A stretch of 64,000 bases of DNA from Cellulophaga algicola DSM 14237 (GCF_000186265.1 NC_014934.1:3968001-4032000); one strand, 5' to 3'; positions 17,083 through 27,181 are shown, counted from the first letter of the stretch. Notes: generated from the sequence alone by a model not told the origin. Program-made: numbers and translations.

Positions 17083-20000
17083 ATGAAACAAAATTACTTA
17101 AGGAAGAATCTATTGCTATGGATTCTGGCATTTTTTATGCTAAACTTTGTCTCTGCACAAATTCCTTCCTATTATTCAGGAACGAATATTAGTGCTACAG
17201 GAGAGAGTTTGAAAAACAATTTGGGCACACTTGTCACCAATACACAAAGTACGGTATTGAGTTATACTCCAGGAGTGTGGGAAGCTTTAAAGCAAACAGA
17301 TTTAGACCCTGCTGATCCTAACAACGTTTTCTTATTATACGGCTATAATGATAGTGATGCAGATGCTACCAATGACAGAACGCGTTCTAAGGATAATAAT
17401 GGTGGTGGATCTGGCCAATGGAACAGAGAGCATTCCTATCCAAAATCATTAGGAAATCCCAATTTAGGAACAACAGGTCCTGGGTCTGACGCGCACCATT
17501 TGCGTGCTACAGATGTTCAATTTAATTCAACAAGAGGTAACCGTCCGTATATTGATTCAGAGGGTACTGCAAAAGCCTTGAATAACGGATTTTATCCTGG
17601 TGATGAATGGAAAGGTGACGTTGCTCGTATGATGATGTATATGTACATTAGATATGGGAATCGTTGTTTGCCCAATACGGTAGGATTAGGGAACTCTACC
17701 TATAGCCCAGAAATGAGAGACATGTTCTTAGAATGGAATGCAGAAGATCCAGTATCTCAGGTAGAAATTAATAGAAATGTTCTTTTAGAAGGTATTCAAG
17801 GGAATAGAAACCCATTTATAGATAACCCTGCTTTTGCTACTACTATTTGGGGAGGACCACAAGCAGAAGATAGATTCCAAAATACCTCTACTGATATAGA
17901 AGCACCTACAGTACCGGCTAATTTGGTGGCTGCAAATACCACTATTACGGGTGTAGATTTAACGTGGACCGCTTCAATAGATAATGTAGCAGTATTGGCT
18001 TACCAGGTTTTTAATGGGACTAATTTTGTTACTTCTACCAGTAGTACTTCATTTACCGTTTCTGGTTTAGAAGCAAATACTAGCTATTCTTTTTCTATAA
18101 AGGCAATAGATGCCGCAGGAAATAGCTCATCGGAGAGCAATGTAGTAATGTTTACTACATTAGAAGATACAACAACGCCACCAACACCAACGGGAGATTT
18201 TATAGCTTTTCAAGGGTATGAAAATTCTTCTAATGACACGTGGATGTATGTGCAATCTCCTGTGCCGTGTAATACAGGAGGAGATGTTTGGGACGTAGTT
18301 TCTAGTGTAGGTTCTATAACAGCACCAAAAACAGGTGCTAATTTCTTCGGTATTCAAGATTTAGAAGGTAATTGTGCTACGGTTGATGGAGGTACTTTAA
18401 CTTTCAATGCTATAGATATTAGCAATTTTACGGGAGTGACCCTCTCTTTTGAAGTGCAGGTAGATGGTTTTGATGTTGCCAATGGCGATATTCTTACGTA
18501 TGAAATTTTTCACGACGCCGTTTCGCAAGGTGTGGTTACTATCACAGTAGGCAGTCCGTACAGTACTACAGGTTGGGAGCAGATATCTCAAGCAATACCT
18601 AATACGGTTTCTAGTGTGAGCCTACAATTGTACGCAAAACAAAATGGCGGGAGTGATTATGCCGGTTTTGATGATGTACACTTACAAGGAACAGCAACAG
18701 GATCAGGATCATCTGACCAAGGGCTGCTAATTAATGAAATTGATGCAGATCAAGAGAGCACCGATGCTTCTGAGTTTATTGAGTTGTATGATGGTGGTTC
18801 TGGAAATACGAGCTTAGATGGCTATGTAGTTGTGTTATATAATGGGAGTAATAACCTAAGTTATAATACGATAGATTTAACAGGTTATGCTACTGATGAG
18901 AATGGATATTTTGTGATAGGAAGTGCTAATGTTGCTCATGTAGATTTAGCGGCTTTTACCACCAATGGTATTCAAAACGGAGCAGATGCCGTAGCACTTT
19001 ATTTGGCAGATCCTGCTAGTTTTTCTTCAGGAACGGCACTAGTTTTAGAGGAAACTTTAATAGATGCGGTAGTGTATGGAACTAGTGATGGTGATGATGC
19101 AGAATTGTTAACCTTATTAAATTCAGGTCAAGTCCAAGTAGATGAAAACGAAGGTGGTAACGCTACTGTAAATTCTATGCAACGTAGTCCTAATGGTCAA
19201 GGTGGCGCTAGGAACACTAATTTATTTGTCATGAATGTACCTACTCCGGGTACTTCTAATGGAGCAGGAGCTAGTACAACAGATACTGAAGCGCCAACAA
19301 TACCTTCTCAAGTAACCACCGCTACTATTGAAGCTACAAAGGTGGCGTTGTCATGGACAGCAGCAGCAGATAATGTAGGTGTTATTGAATATCAGATTTT
19401 CGAGGGAACAACCTTGGTAGGTACTACAAATACCACTACATTCTCAGTAGAAGGGCTAAGTGCAGCTACCCTATATTCTTTTACCGTTGTAGCCATTGAC
19501 GCCGCAGGTTATAGCTCAGCACTTTCAGAAGTTTTAGCAGTAACTACTAGTGGAGGCGGAACGTCGCCACTCAGTGCTTTATTGATCTCAGGGGTTTTTG
19601 ATGGTCCGCTTACCGGCGGTGTACCTAAAGGGGTAGAACTTTATGCCACTGCTGCTATTGCAGATTTAAGTAGTTATAGCCTTGGCTCCGCAAACAATGG
19701 AGGTGGTACAGATGGAGAAGAATTTACATTTCCAGCAGTAGCATTAGCTAAAGGAGAATTTATATATGTAGCTACAGAAGAAGTAGAATTCAACAACTTT
19801 TTTGGTTTCATGCCTACATTTATTGATGGCGCTATGGCTATTAATGGGGATGATGCGGTTGAGTTATTTCAAAATGGAACCGTGATTGATGTTTTTGGAG
19901 CTATTGATGTAGATGGTTCTGGACAAGCTTGGGAGTATACAGATGGTTGGGCCTATAGAACTGAAAATACAGGACCAGATGGTGCCGTTTTTAAGAGTAG

Positions 20001-23000
20001 TAACTGGACTTTTAGTGGTCCAAATGCTTTAGATAATGAAACCACAAATACTGCAGCGGTAACACCTTTTCCTGTAGCTAGTTATACCATTTCTGGACCA
20101 GCTCAAATAGTTATCAACGAAGTAGATGTTGATAATTTAGGAACAGATGCTTTAGAATTTATAGAACTCTATGATGGTGGAAGCGGAAATTCATCCTTGG
20201 ATGGCTTAGTCGTTGTTTTATTTAACGGAAGTAATGATTTAAGCTATAATGCTATAGACTTAACAGGTTATACGACGAATGAAAATGGCTATTTTGTACT
20301 AGGGAGTTCAGCTGTTGCTAATGTATCATTAGAAGCATTTACCACAAACGGTATTCAAAATGGCGCAGATGCAGTAGCCTTATATTCCGGAGCAGTAACC
20401 GACTTTCCTAGTGGTACGCCAGTTCTTGTGAATGATTCCTTATTAGATGCGTTGGTGTATAGTACAGATGACGGTGATGATGAAGGTTTATTAGTACTTT
20501 TAAACTCAGGAGAGCTGCAAGTAAATGAAGCTGCATTGGGAGATAAAGATAGCCAGTCTATGCAAAGAATGCCTAATGGTGCTGGTGGTGTGAGAAACAC
20601 CGCTGCGTATATTACAGCAATACCATCTCCTGGAACAGAAAACGGAGCGATAATTCCGGCGCCTGCTACCATATCAATTTTAGCGGCTCGTAATACAGCA
20701 GAAGGTGATGTGGTAACGGTGAGTGGTGTTTTAACCGTATCAGATCAATTGGCAGGTTCTGCTTACCTTCAAGATGCTACCGCAGCCATTGCAATTTTTG
20801 ATTCTTCCGTACATGGTGAAGGTAATTTCATGATAGGAGACTCTATCACAGTTACCGGTACCCGTAGTGCTTTCAATGATCAGATTCAAATTAGTACAGT
20901 CACACAGGTAGAAAATAATGGAACTCCAAATGTTGCTGTTACACCATTGGTAATCACGTTAGCAGAATTAGGAAATCATCCAGCGGAATTAGTAAGCGTT
21001 TTAAATCCATCTTTTCCTAAAGCAGGAGATATTTTATTCGGAAATTCTAATTACACCTTATCAGATGCAAGTGGTTTTGGAGACCTTCGTATAGATAATG
21101 ATGTAGAGGCTATAGTAGGTTTAGGCCAACCCGCTTCTTGTTCAGAAATTACAGGTGTTGTAGGTCGTTTTTTTGAGTCATATCAATTACTACCGCGTGC
21201 CAAAGCAGACATGCCTTGTGCAACGGCATATGTTCCCTTAGACAATGGTGTAGCTGTTGGAAAGGATAAAACTTTTGACGTTGTGGCTTGGAATATTGAA
21301 TGGTTTGGTGATGAAACCAATTCCCCTACGGTCGGTAATCCACTTTCAGATGCTATTCAAAAAGACAGTGTTTTAACCATCCTAAAAAAAATGGATGCAG
21401 ATGTATATGCTGTAGAGGAAATATCTGATGATGTTCTTTTTGGTCAAATGGTTAGTGAGATGAACGGGTATGATTATGTACTTTCGGAAGCTGTATCGTA
21501 TCCTAATGATGCAACTGGGACACAACAAAAAGTGGGATTCATCTATAATACAGCTACCGTTTCTGTAGTTGCAACAAAACCATTATTGGCTAGCATACAC
21601 CCCTACTATAATGGAGGAGATGCTACTGCCTTGTCTGACTATCCAGATGCAGATAAAACGCGTTTTTATGCTAGTGGACGCCTACCTTTTTTAATGACGG
21701 CAGACGTAACTTTAGGAGGTGTAACAAAGCAATTTGATATTGTAGCACTACACGCTAGAGCAAATAGCAGTTCTGGCCCACAATCGCGTTATGATATGCG
21801 TAAGTATGATGTGGAAGTATTAAAAGATACTTTAGATGCACAATTTGCAGACTCAAACCTTATTGTTTTAGGGGATTACAACGATGATGTAGCTTTCACA
21901 GTCGCAGATGAGGTTAGTTCTACGGTAAGTACCTTTGATGCATATGTTCAAGATACTGTAAATTATACTATTCTTACAAAGGTATTAAGCGAAGGCGATT
22001 ATCGCTCTTATGTGTTTAGAGAAAACATGATAGATCATATTACCGTTTCTAATGAATTATCAGCAAGCTACATTGATGGGTCTGTTAGTGTAGGCTATGA
22101 GTTTTATGATACGGATTACACCACAACTGTTTCAGATCACTTCCCAGTTTCAGCACGTTTCATTCTTGAAGAATTACAAATTGCAGAGATAGTAAGTTCT
22201 GAAACAACTTGTTCAGGAGATGCGGCTACGGCAACAGTACAGGTTAGTGGTGGTGTAGCTCCTTATGCCTATTCTTGGAATGACGGACAAACAACAGCTA
22301 TTGCTACAGATTTAATTAGTGGATCTTATAGTATTGTGGTAACCGATGCTATTGGTACTACTGTACAAGATTCTATTTACGTAGCAACATTTGAGCCTAT
22401 TGAGTTTACGGTAACAGACACAGTAAAAGTATTTCATGGATATGAGGCTGAAGCCTGTGCAACTATCGGTGTAACGAGTACTTGGGGTGGTGTAGCTCCT
22501 TATAACTATTCTTGGAGCTCAGGGGAGGATACCGAGTCTATTACGGTATGTCCTAATGAAACTACCTTATTTACTGTAACTATTACCGATGCTAATGGAT
22601 GTACTGTAAGCGGTGAGATTACGGTAGAAGTAGAGGATGTTTCTTGTGGTAATAACTACAGAAGACCAAAAGTTAGTATGTGTAAAAATGGAAGATCAAT
22701 ATGCGTTTCTGCAAGAGCTGTAGAAATTCTTAAGAGAAAAGGATATACACTAGGTTCTTGTGCACCTCCAACGGATAATCCTGATGAAGATATCGCTTTA
22801 AAGATTTATCCAAATCCGTTTACTTCTTATGCTATTGTTCAACAGGAAAGTACTAAGAAGTCATATGCTTCCTATGTAGTTTATGACTACTATGGCAGCG
22901 TAGTGTATAAATCATATGATAAGTTAAGACCAGGGACTAATAAATCTGTATTACCGTTGTGGTATTTATGCAGCGGGTATTACGTTTTGAAGACTTATAT

Positions 23001-23043
23001 AGATGGCGACTTAAAAAGTACAGCGCAAATTATTAAGAAATAA
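17083..23043 (+). CDS. Giant secreted multidomain nuclease (endonuclease I + lamin-tail + EEP), T9SS substrate
   Basis: 1986 residues, exported by Sec (signal about 1-25) and then by type IX secretion. Domains in order: endonuclease I (about 26-270; NREHSYPKS with His117, and DAHHLRATD with His138/139); fibronectin III (274-361); beta-sandwich (372-540); lamin-tail domain (548-723); fibronectin III (740-821); lamin-tail-like (829-993); lamin-tail (1009-1180); OB-fold nucleic-acid-binding region (1193-1383); endonuclease/exonuclease/phosphatase domain (1398-1692; VAWNIEWFG, GDYND at 1597, terminal SDHFPV); SprB/PKD-like repeats (1703-1853); sorting domain (1907-1986; IYPNPF). The lamin-tail/OB/EEP part is organised like ExeM-type extracellular nucleases. 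The likely role is degradation of extracellular DNA for nutrients or biofilm turnover. It has its own promoter and terminator. Confidence 0.93.
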   Translation: MKQNYLRKNLLLWILAFFMLNFVSAQIPSYYSGTNISATGESLKNNLGTLVTNTQSTVLSYTPGVWEALKQTDLDPADPNNVFLLYGYNDSDADATNDRTRSKDNNGGGSGQWNREHSYPKSLGNPNLGTTGPGSDAHHLRATDVQFNSTRGNRPYIDSEGTAKALNNGFYPGDEWKGDVARMMMYMYIRYGNRCLPNTVGLGNSTYSPEMRDMFLEWNAEDPVSQVEINRNVLLEGIQGNRNPFIDNPAFATTIWGGPQAEDRFQNTSTDIEAPTVPANLVAANTTITGVDLTWTASIDNVAVLAYQVFNGTNFVTSTSSTSFTVSGLEANTSYSFSIKAIDAAGNSSSESNVVMFTTLEDTTTPPTPTGDFIAFQGYENSSNDTWMYVQSPVPCNTGGDVWDVVSSVGSITAPKTGANFFGIQDLEGNCATVDGGTLTFNAIDISNFTGVTLSFEVQVDGFDVANGDILTYEIFHDAVSQGVVTITVGSPYSTTGWEQISQAIPNTVSSVSLQLYAKQNGGSDYAGFDDVHLQGTATGSGSSDQGLLINEIDADQESTDASEFIELYDGGSGNTSLDGYVVVLYNGSNNLSYNTIDLTGYATDENGYFVIGSANVAHVDLAAFTTNGIQNGADAVALYLADPASFSSGTALVLEETLIDAVVYGTSDGDDAELLTLLNSGQVQVDENEGGNATVNSMQRSPNGQGGARNTNLFVMNVPTPGTSNGAGASTTDTEAPTIPSQVTTATIEATKVALSWTAAADNVGVIEYQIFEGTTLVGTTNTTTFSVEGLSAATLYSFTVVAIDAAGYSSALSEVLAVTTSGGGTSPLSALLISGVFDGPLTGGVPKGVELYATAAIADLSSYSLGSANNGGGTDGEEFTFPAVALAKGEFIYVATEEVEFNNFFGFMPTFIDGAMAINGDDAVELFQNGTVIDVFGAIDVDGSGQAWEYTDGWAYRTENTGPDGAVFKSSNWTFSGPNALDNETTNTAAVTPFPVASYTISGPAQIVINEVDVDNLGTDALEFIELYDGGSGNSSLDGLVVVLFNGSNDLSYNAIDLTGYTTNENGYFVLGSSAVANVSLEAFTTNGIQNGADAVALYSGAVTDFPSGTPVLVNDSLLDALVYSTDDGDDEGLLVLLNSGELQVNEAALGDKDSQSMQRMPNGAGGVRNTAAYITAIPSPGTENGAIIPAPATISILAARNTAEGDVVTVSGVLTVSDQLAGSAYLQDATAAIAIFDSSVHGEGNFMIGDSITVTGTRSAFNDQIQISTVTQVENNGTPNVAVTPLVITLAELGNHPAELVSVLNPSFPKAGDILFGNSNYTLSDASGFGDLRIDNDVEAIVGLGQPASCSEITGVVGRFFESYQLLPRAKADMPCATAYVPLDNGVAVGKDKTFDVVAWNIEWFGDETNSPTVGNPLSDAIQKDSVLTILKKMDADVYAVEEISDDVLFGQMVSEMNGYDYVLSEAVSYPNDATGTQQKVGFIYNTATVSVVATKPLLASIHPYYNGGDATALSDYPDADKTRFYASGRLPFLMTADVTLGGVTKQFDIVALHARANSSSGPQSRYDMRKYDVEVLKDTLDAQFADSNLIVLGDYNDDVAFTVADEVSSTVSTFDAYVQDTVNYTILTKVLSEGDYRSYVFRENMIDHITVSNELSASYIDGSVSVGYEFYDTDYTTTVSDHFPVSARFILEELQIAEIVSSETTCSGDAATATVQVSGGVAPYAYSWNDGQTTAIATDLISGSYSIVVTDAIGTTVQDSIYVATFEPIEFTVTDTVKVFHGYEAEACATIGVTSTWGGVAPYNYSWSSGEDTESITVCPNETTLFTVTITDANGCTVSGEITVEVEDVSCGNNYRRPKVSMCKNGRSICVSARAVEILKRKGYTLGSCAPPTDNPDEDIALKIYPNPFTSYAIVQQESTKKSYASYVVYDYYGSVVYKSYDKLRPGTNKSVLPLWYLCSGYYVLKTYIDGDLKSTAQIIKK
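18724..19260 (+). repeat. Internal duplication, copy 1 (lamin-tail domain)
   Basis: This coding segment corresponds to residues about 548-725 and shares extended near-identity at protein level with 20107-20640, for example FIELYDGGSGN, FTTNGIQNGADAVALY and SMQR-PNG-GG-RNT. Confidence 0.85.
20107..20640 (+). repeat. Internal duplication, copy 2 (lamin-tail domain)
   Basis: Second copy of the lamin-tail domain, residues about 1009-1186. It is separated from copy 1 by a fibronectin III domain and a diverged lamin-tail-like domain. Confidence 0.85.
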
Positions 23044-23066
23044 TACTACGATCCTTAAGTAAAAAA

Positions 23067-23091
23067 CCGCCAAGAAATTGGCGGTTTTTTT
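23067..23091. terminator. Strong bidirectional terminator
   Basis: CCGCCAA (23067-23073), GAAA loop, TTGGCGG (23078-23084), then seven T; six A precede the stem. It separates the nuclease gene from the convergent photolyase operon and can serve both. Confidence 0.92.
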
Positions 23092-23120
23092 ATGCGTACT
23101 AATTATTTCTATGGTAGTTT

Positions 23121-24605
23121 TTATTTTAAACGTACTAAGAAAGTTACGGCATGCTTTAAATGTGCTTCTTTTTTTGTGTCATCCATCCGATCAAAGGTAG
23201 AGAGTAACATTTTTAACCTTGGATTTCCTTTGAAAAACTCACGGTGTTCATGCATAAATCGCCAAAAAAGTCCATCCCATGATTGTTGCCAATCTCCTTT
23301 ACCGTAATTACTCATTTTCATTACATAATTACTACCGCTGATATAGGGTTTGGTAGCAAAAGATCCACCATCTGCAAATTGGCTCATACCATATACATTA
23401 GGAACCATCACCCAATCATAAGAATCTATAAACAATTCCATAAACCACTTATAAACTTCTTCAGGATCAAACTCACACAACAACATAAAATTACCTAATA
23501 CCATTAAGCGTTCTATGTGGTGGCAATACCCTGTTTTTAATATTTTTTTTATCGTAGTGTCTATAGGAACAATCCCGGTAGTACCGGTATAAAATGATTT
23601 TGGAATCTTACGGGTAAACCCCCAGAAATTGCGGGTACGTTGGTATACACCTTTCAGTTCATACATACCGCGCATAAACTCTCTCCACCCAATAATTTGA
23701 CGGACAAAGCCTTCTAAAGAATTGATAGGGATATCATGTTTTTCAGCATAGGCTATAGTGGTATCAATAATAAGATGAGGTGTTAATAAGCCCACATTTA
23801 GCATGGGTGTTATTACACTGTGATTCAATATAGAATTCTCACCAACAATCGCATCTTCGTAAATACCAAATTCTGAAAAGCGTTGTTCTAGAAATTGATC
23901 AAACCAAACTTTAGCGGCCTCAAAATCTATAGGATAATATACTTCTTTGGTTAATGCGCCATAATGATCAGAAAAATGAAGATCTACATATTCTTTTGCT
24001 TCTTTATGATAGGTAGTGACCTCAGGGAAATGTATAGAAGGAGGTGTTTTTTTAGCGGGATACTTTTTTCTGTTTTCCGTATCATAAGTCCATTTACCCC
24101 CCATCGGCTCATCATTCTTATCTACAAGAATACCTAGCCTTTTTCGTTCTTGTTTGTAGAAGGTTGTTTGATGAAAGCTTTTTTTATCTTTTTTAAAAAA
24201 ATGAGTTAAATCTTCTTTATTATTTATAAATAGGGGAGAGTCAAATTCTTTTAAAGTAATAGTATATGCTTTACTGGTCTCTTCAATTCTTTTACGCAAC
24301 CAATAGTCAGAAACTTCAATGTAATTTAATTGATTTATTCCTTCTTTGTTCAGCTGTTTAATTAGGGTACGAATATCTGATACATCTTCTGTAGCTTCAA
24401 TATAAATGACCTCGTGATTATTTGCTTTTAAGAACGCTTCATAACATTTCATGCTAGCCCTATGAAAAGCAATTTTCTGCTTGTGAAATTTGTAGTGTTT
24501 GAAAAATAAATATTCTTCAATTAAATATATGGGTGCATCAAATTCTAATACGGGAGAATTCTCAAATAACTGGTGTGGAAATATTAGGGTAACATCTTTC
24601 ATCAT
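23121..24605 (-). CDS. Cryptochrome/photolyase family protein, FeS-BCP (PhrB-like) lineage without the Fe-S cysteines
   Basis: 494 residues, full length for the DPRP/PhrB family (prokaryotic (6-4) photolyases and CryB). The N-terminal alpha/beta antenna domain starts [10 protein letters not shown]; the FAD domain contains [35 protein letters not shown] and [14 protein letters not shown]. Known members have a YCxxC pair and further Cys after this last segment that bind [4Fe-4S]; here the sequence is NYGKGDW (433-439), and no cysteine follows LLCEFDP. The cluster is therefore absent. Last gene of a seven-gene operon; its ATG overlaps the DUF2256 stop by 4 nt. Likely light-driven DNA repair or blue-light sensing. 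Confidence 0.9.
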   Translation of the reverse strand: MMKDVTLIFPHQLFENSPVLEFDAPIYLIEEYLFFKHYKFHKQKIAFHRASMKCYEAFLKANNHEVIYIEATEDVSDIRTLIKQLNKEGINQLNYIEVSDYWLRKRIEETSKAYTITLKEFDSPLFINNKEDLTHFFKKDKKSFHQTTFYKQERKRLGILVDKNDEPMGGKWTYDTENRKKYPAKKTPPSIHFPEVTTYHKEAKEYVDLHFSDHYGALTKEVYYPIDFEAAKVWFDQFLEQRFSEFGIYEDAIVGENSILNHSVITPMLNVGLLTPHLIIDTTIAYAEKHDIPINSLEGFVRQIIGWREFMRGMYELKGVYQRTRNFWGFTRKIPKSFYTGTTGIVPIDTTIKKILKTGYCHHIERLMVLGNFMLLCEFDPEEVYKWFMELFIDSYDWVMVPNVYGMSQFADGGSFATKPYISGSNYVMKMSNYGKGDWQQSWDGLFWRFMHEHREFFKGNPRLKMLLSTFDRMDDTKKEAHLKHAVTFLVRLK

Positions 24606-24736
24606 TGGTTTTTGTTTCTTCTACATCGTTCAGAACAGTATTTTACATTGTTCCATTCTTTCTCCCACTTTTTTCTCCATGTAAATGGCTTATTGCAGAC
24701 CAAACAGACCTTTTGTGGCAAGTGTTGTTTTTTCAT
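24602..24736 (-). CDS. DUF2256 small zinc-ribbon-like protein
   Basis: 44 residues, too short for usual ORF cut-offs. The reading is clear: [16 protein letters not shown] near the start and [10 protein letters not shown] at the end, giving two CxxC/CxxxC pairs typical of DUF2256. It overlaps the flavin reductase stop (ATGA, 24733-24736) and the photolyase start (ATGA, 24602-24605), so all three are translationally coupled. DUF2256 genes are habitually found with PhrB-like photolyases; the role is unknown, possibly metal or nucleic-acid binding. Confidence 0.9.
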   Translation of the reverse strand: MKKQHLPQKVCLVCNKPFTWRKKWEKEWNNVKYCSERCRRNKNQ

Positions 24737-25365
24737 TTAAATTTAGGTACTTCACTAGTGCGTGCATACGGGTATTCGGCTATTTTGTTGACGGTGTAAT
24801 AGCTGTTGAGCCCAGAAATGCCTATGCTATTAATTTCTTCTAAATTGATATCCTCCGTACTTTCAAAGGAGGCATCGGGTAGAATTAAACTTGTAATTTC
24901 ACCAATGACCAATAGGGTATTGTTTTGCTTTATTGGTAAAGCCTCCACAAATTGCATTCCCATTTTAAAACGACTCTCTTTTACAAAAGGAGCCTTACAG
25001 GCTTCTATATATTCTTCTGTGAGTCCGCAGCGTTCAAATTCAGAAATAGACGCATCAAATTTTGCTGAGGTATAATGCGCCTTCTTTGTGAATTCTGGAT
25101 GAATGTGATTAATCGTATAGGAGTTGTTTGCTAAAATATTATCATAAGTATTTCTTGGTACTTCACCTATAGGTCTTAAAATAAAGCCTAATAAGGCAGG
25201 ATCACTTCCCAAATGCACTACAGAACTGAAGATAGCTACATTCGTGATTCCGTCTTCATTTATACTAGCTATAAGATTAGCAGGTTTAATTCCAGAAACT
25301 GCGTTAATAATTTTAATGCGTTCTATTCTATCTAAGTTTTCTAATGCCTTTTTGTTAAGCTTCAT
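24733..25365 (-). CDS. Flavin reductase family protein
   Basis: 210 residues from the ATG at 25365 ([12 protein letters not shown]); a longer frame reaches 25413 but runs inside the upstream gene. The flavin_reductase-like split-barrel fold is indicated by [37 protein letters not shown] and [18 protein letters not shown]. It would bind FMN and reduce flavin with NAD(P)H, plausibly supplying reduced flavin to the two photolyase-family proteins of this operon. It overlaps the upstream gene by 11 nt and the DUF2256 gene by 4 nt. Confidence 0.88.
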   Translation of the reverse strand: MKLNKKALENLDRIERIKIINAVSGIKPANLIASINEDGITNVAIFSSVVHLGSDPALLGFILRPIGEVPRNTYDNILANNSYTINHIHPEFTKKAHYTSAKFDASISEFERCGLTEEYIEACKAPFVKESRFKMGMQFVEALPIKQNNTLLVIGEITSLILPDASFESTEDINLEEINSIGISGLNSYYTVNKIAEYPYARTSEVPKFK

Positions 25366-26491
25366 GTGCAATCTTATTTTTAATTTCTTTTTTACATTTT
25401 TTCCAAAAGGCAAAAAAGGAAGGGTAATATCCTTCTACAGCAAACATCCAATCTCTAGAATCTTCAATTCCTGAATAGTGGTTATTGGTAGGATGTTCTT
25501 TGTAAAGGCAATGATTTAAATTATATAGGGAGCTGAGTTCATCAAATTCACCCACAAAAACTTGAATCCCTTTAATGTTTTTAGCTAACTCTAGTAGGAA
25601 CTCAATGCTTTTACTAGAAACCGGGAATTTTTTAAAGAGAGAGGGTTCTAATAGTAATATGCGATTTGCGGTTAGTTCTTTTCTCCACATGGGATCAAGA
25701 TTGTAATAATTGTAGATTAGTGTTGGTAATTCGGTAACAAGATCTAAAGTATCTGAAGTAGGGAGTGTCGTTTCTAAACGTGGTATATAGGTTTCCGTTA
25801 GTACTTCAGGGATTGACAAATTTTCAAAGTCTTCGTAAGCAACATCTAAAAAAGTAGTGCTTTGTGTTGTATGACAATAGCGGTTGATATTTTCTTGGTT
25901 GGCATAATATTTTTTGTTGCTATTTGCTCCTGCAACCCACTGCCAGCTTAAAGCATTACTAGCCCAATCAGCATCTAAAAGATGATAATACATCCATTGT
26001 GCAGGAATTTTCCAGTGACTTTTAGCTACATTGCATGCGATACTCGCTATATACATGCGCAAATGATTGTGCATATAGCCTGTTTTGTAAAGCAGGCTAA
26101 TCGCTTCATCTATAGCTATAATTCCAGTAGTACCCTCGGCAACTATCTTAGGTATTTCATAATTTTCAACGGTTGGCTGTGGATGTTTTAAATCTGAATC
26201 TATAGCATTTTCTTTATGGATCCATACTTGCTGCCAGTAATCTCGCCAGGCTAATTCTTGAATAAATTTTTCAGCATTAGAGATTGTAAAACCTCGTTCT
26301 AAAAGCGATTGGTATACTTGTTTAGTAGAAATTACGCCTCTAGCTAAATAAGGTGATAAATAGGATACGCTGCCATCAATATAATTTCTAGAACTGGCAT
26401 ATTTCCTAGGATCTACATGTGCTATTCGTTTTTGAATGGCATCCATATCCGTAGGAAATTCAGGGTTTAAAAAATTAGGGAAACTACTCAT
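25355..26491 (-). CDS. FAD-binding photolyase-family protein lacking the N-terminal antenna domain
   Basis: 378 residues. The protein starts directly with the helical FAD domain: YASSRNYIDGSVSYLSPYLARGVIST (about 31-56), ELAWRDYWQQVW, TGYMHNHLRMYIASIACNVAKSHW and DADWASNALSWQWVAG, which carry the photolyase FAD contacts. The usual 130-residue N-terminal antenna domain is missing. Instead residues about 255-378 form an alpha/beta-looking region (ILLLEPSLF...IKGIQVFVGEF...DWMFAVEGYYPSFFAFW), which could be the antenna fold moved to the C-terminus. Role: light-dependent repair or signalling. It directly abuts the TIGR03643 gene upstream. Confidence 0.85.
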   Translation of the reverse strand: MSSFPNFLNPEFPTDMDAIQKRIAHVDPRKYASSRNYIDGSVSYLSPYLARGVISTKQVYQSLLERGFTISNAEKFIQELAWRDYWQQVWIHKENAIDSDLKHPQPTVENYEIPKIVAEGTTGIIAIDEAISLLYKTGYMHNHLRMYIASIACNVAKSHWKIPAQWMYYHLLDADWASNALSWQWVAGANSNKKYYANQENINRYCHTTQSTTFLDVAYEDFENLSIPEVLTETYIPRLETTLPTSDTLDLVTELPTLIYNYYNLDPMWRKELTANRILLLEPSLFKKFPVSSKSIEFLLELAKNIKGIQVFVGEFDELSSLYNLNHCLYKEHPTNNHYSGIEDSRDWMFAVEGYYPSFFAFWKKCKKEIKNKIAHEA

Positions 26492-26779
26492 TTATCGTTT
26501 GCTTATTTTATTACCAGAAATAGCACGCTGTCTAGAACATTTGAATCTATTAATTTCTGGATTTCTCTTTTTTAAATGCTTCTGACTTACGCCACTGTTC
26601 ACCCTTTTCCGCCACCTTTTAAAACTACTTTCTTTGAGGTTGGAGCGCATCAGTCTTATGACGTCTTTTTCAGGAATTTTAAATTGGAATTCAATGGCCT
26701 CAAATGGCGTACGATCTTCCCATGCCATCTCAATGATTCGGTCTAATTGTCGTTCTGTAAATTCTAAAGTATCTTTCAT
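26492..26779 (-). CDS. TIGR03643 (DUF2805) family protein
   Basis: 95 residues from the ATG at 26779 (MKDTLEFTERQL); six more codons are open upstream but overlap the preceding gene. The family signature is ERQLDRIIEMAWEDRTPFEAIEFQF followed by VIRLMRSNLKESSFKRWRKRV, a helix-turn-helix-like segment with a very basic tail. TIGR03643 proteins are found with photolyase/cryptochrome genes; a nucleic-acid-binding accessory role is an inference. Confidence 0.85.
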   Translation of the reverse strand: MKDTLEFTERQLDRIIEMAWEDRTPFEAIEFQFKIPEKDVIRLMRSNLKESSFKRWRKRVNSGVSQKHLKKRNPEINRFKCSRQRAISGNKISKR

Positions 26780-26781
26780 AA

Positions 26782-27180
26782 TTAAAGTTTCTCCCAAATT
26801 TGATCCGCATTCAAATAAAAACTACCTAGAGGCTCAAAGTTGCATTGCTCCGGAGCTATTATGGATAAAAAATTAGTGCCGTCCTTTTTGGCATACAGAT
26901 GGTATTTTTCTCCTATTATGGGTTCAAAAGAGAATTTGGCATTATAAATCAAATTATTGTGCTCAAATTCAGCCATCATTTTATCATACGATTCTTTTAA
27001 TTCTTGATACCTGGTTTGAATTTTGTGATTTACCTTGTTAATAGACCTATTTTTCCAAGCAATAGTGTCCATAGGTTGTATAGCAGGAGCACCCAGATTG
27101 GTGCTATAGGGTCTTAATGCAGCATCATACTTTTGAGTATCGGTATTGAAAACCACGCTATCTGGCTTTTTTGAATTCAT
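26782..27180 (-). CDS. DUF2452 family protein
   Basis: 132 residues, matching DUF2452 by KPDSVVFNTDTQKYDAALRPYSTNLGAPAI near the N-terminus and FEPIIGEKYHLY...FLSIIAPEQ at the C-terminus. Cytoplasmic, no signal peptide. Function unknown; in Flavobacteriia it often neighbours photolyase genes. One base separates it from the upstream small gene and two from the next. Confidence 0.85.
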   Translation of the reverse strand: MNSKKPDSVVFNTDTQKYDAALRPYSTNLGAPAIQPMDTIAWKNRSINKVNHKIQTRYQELKESYDKMMAEFEHNNLIYNAKFSFEPIIGEKYHLYAKKDGTNFLSIIAPEQCNFEPLGSFYLNADQIWEKL

Positions 27181-27181
27181 G

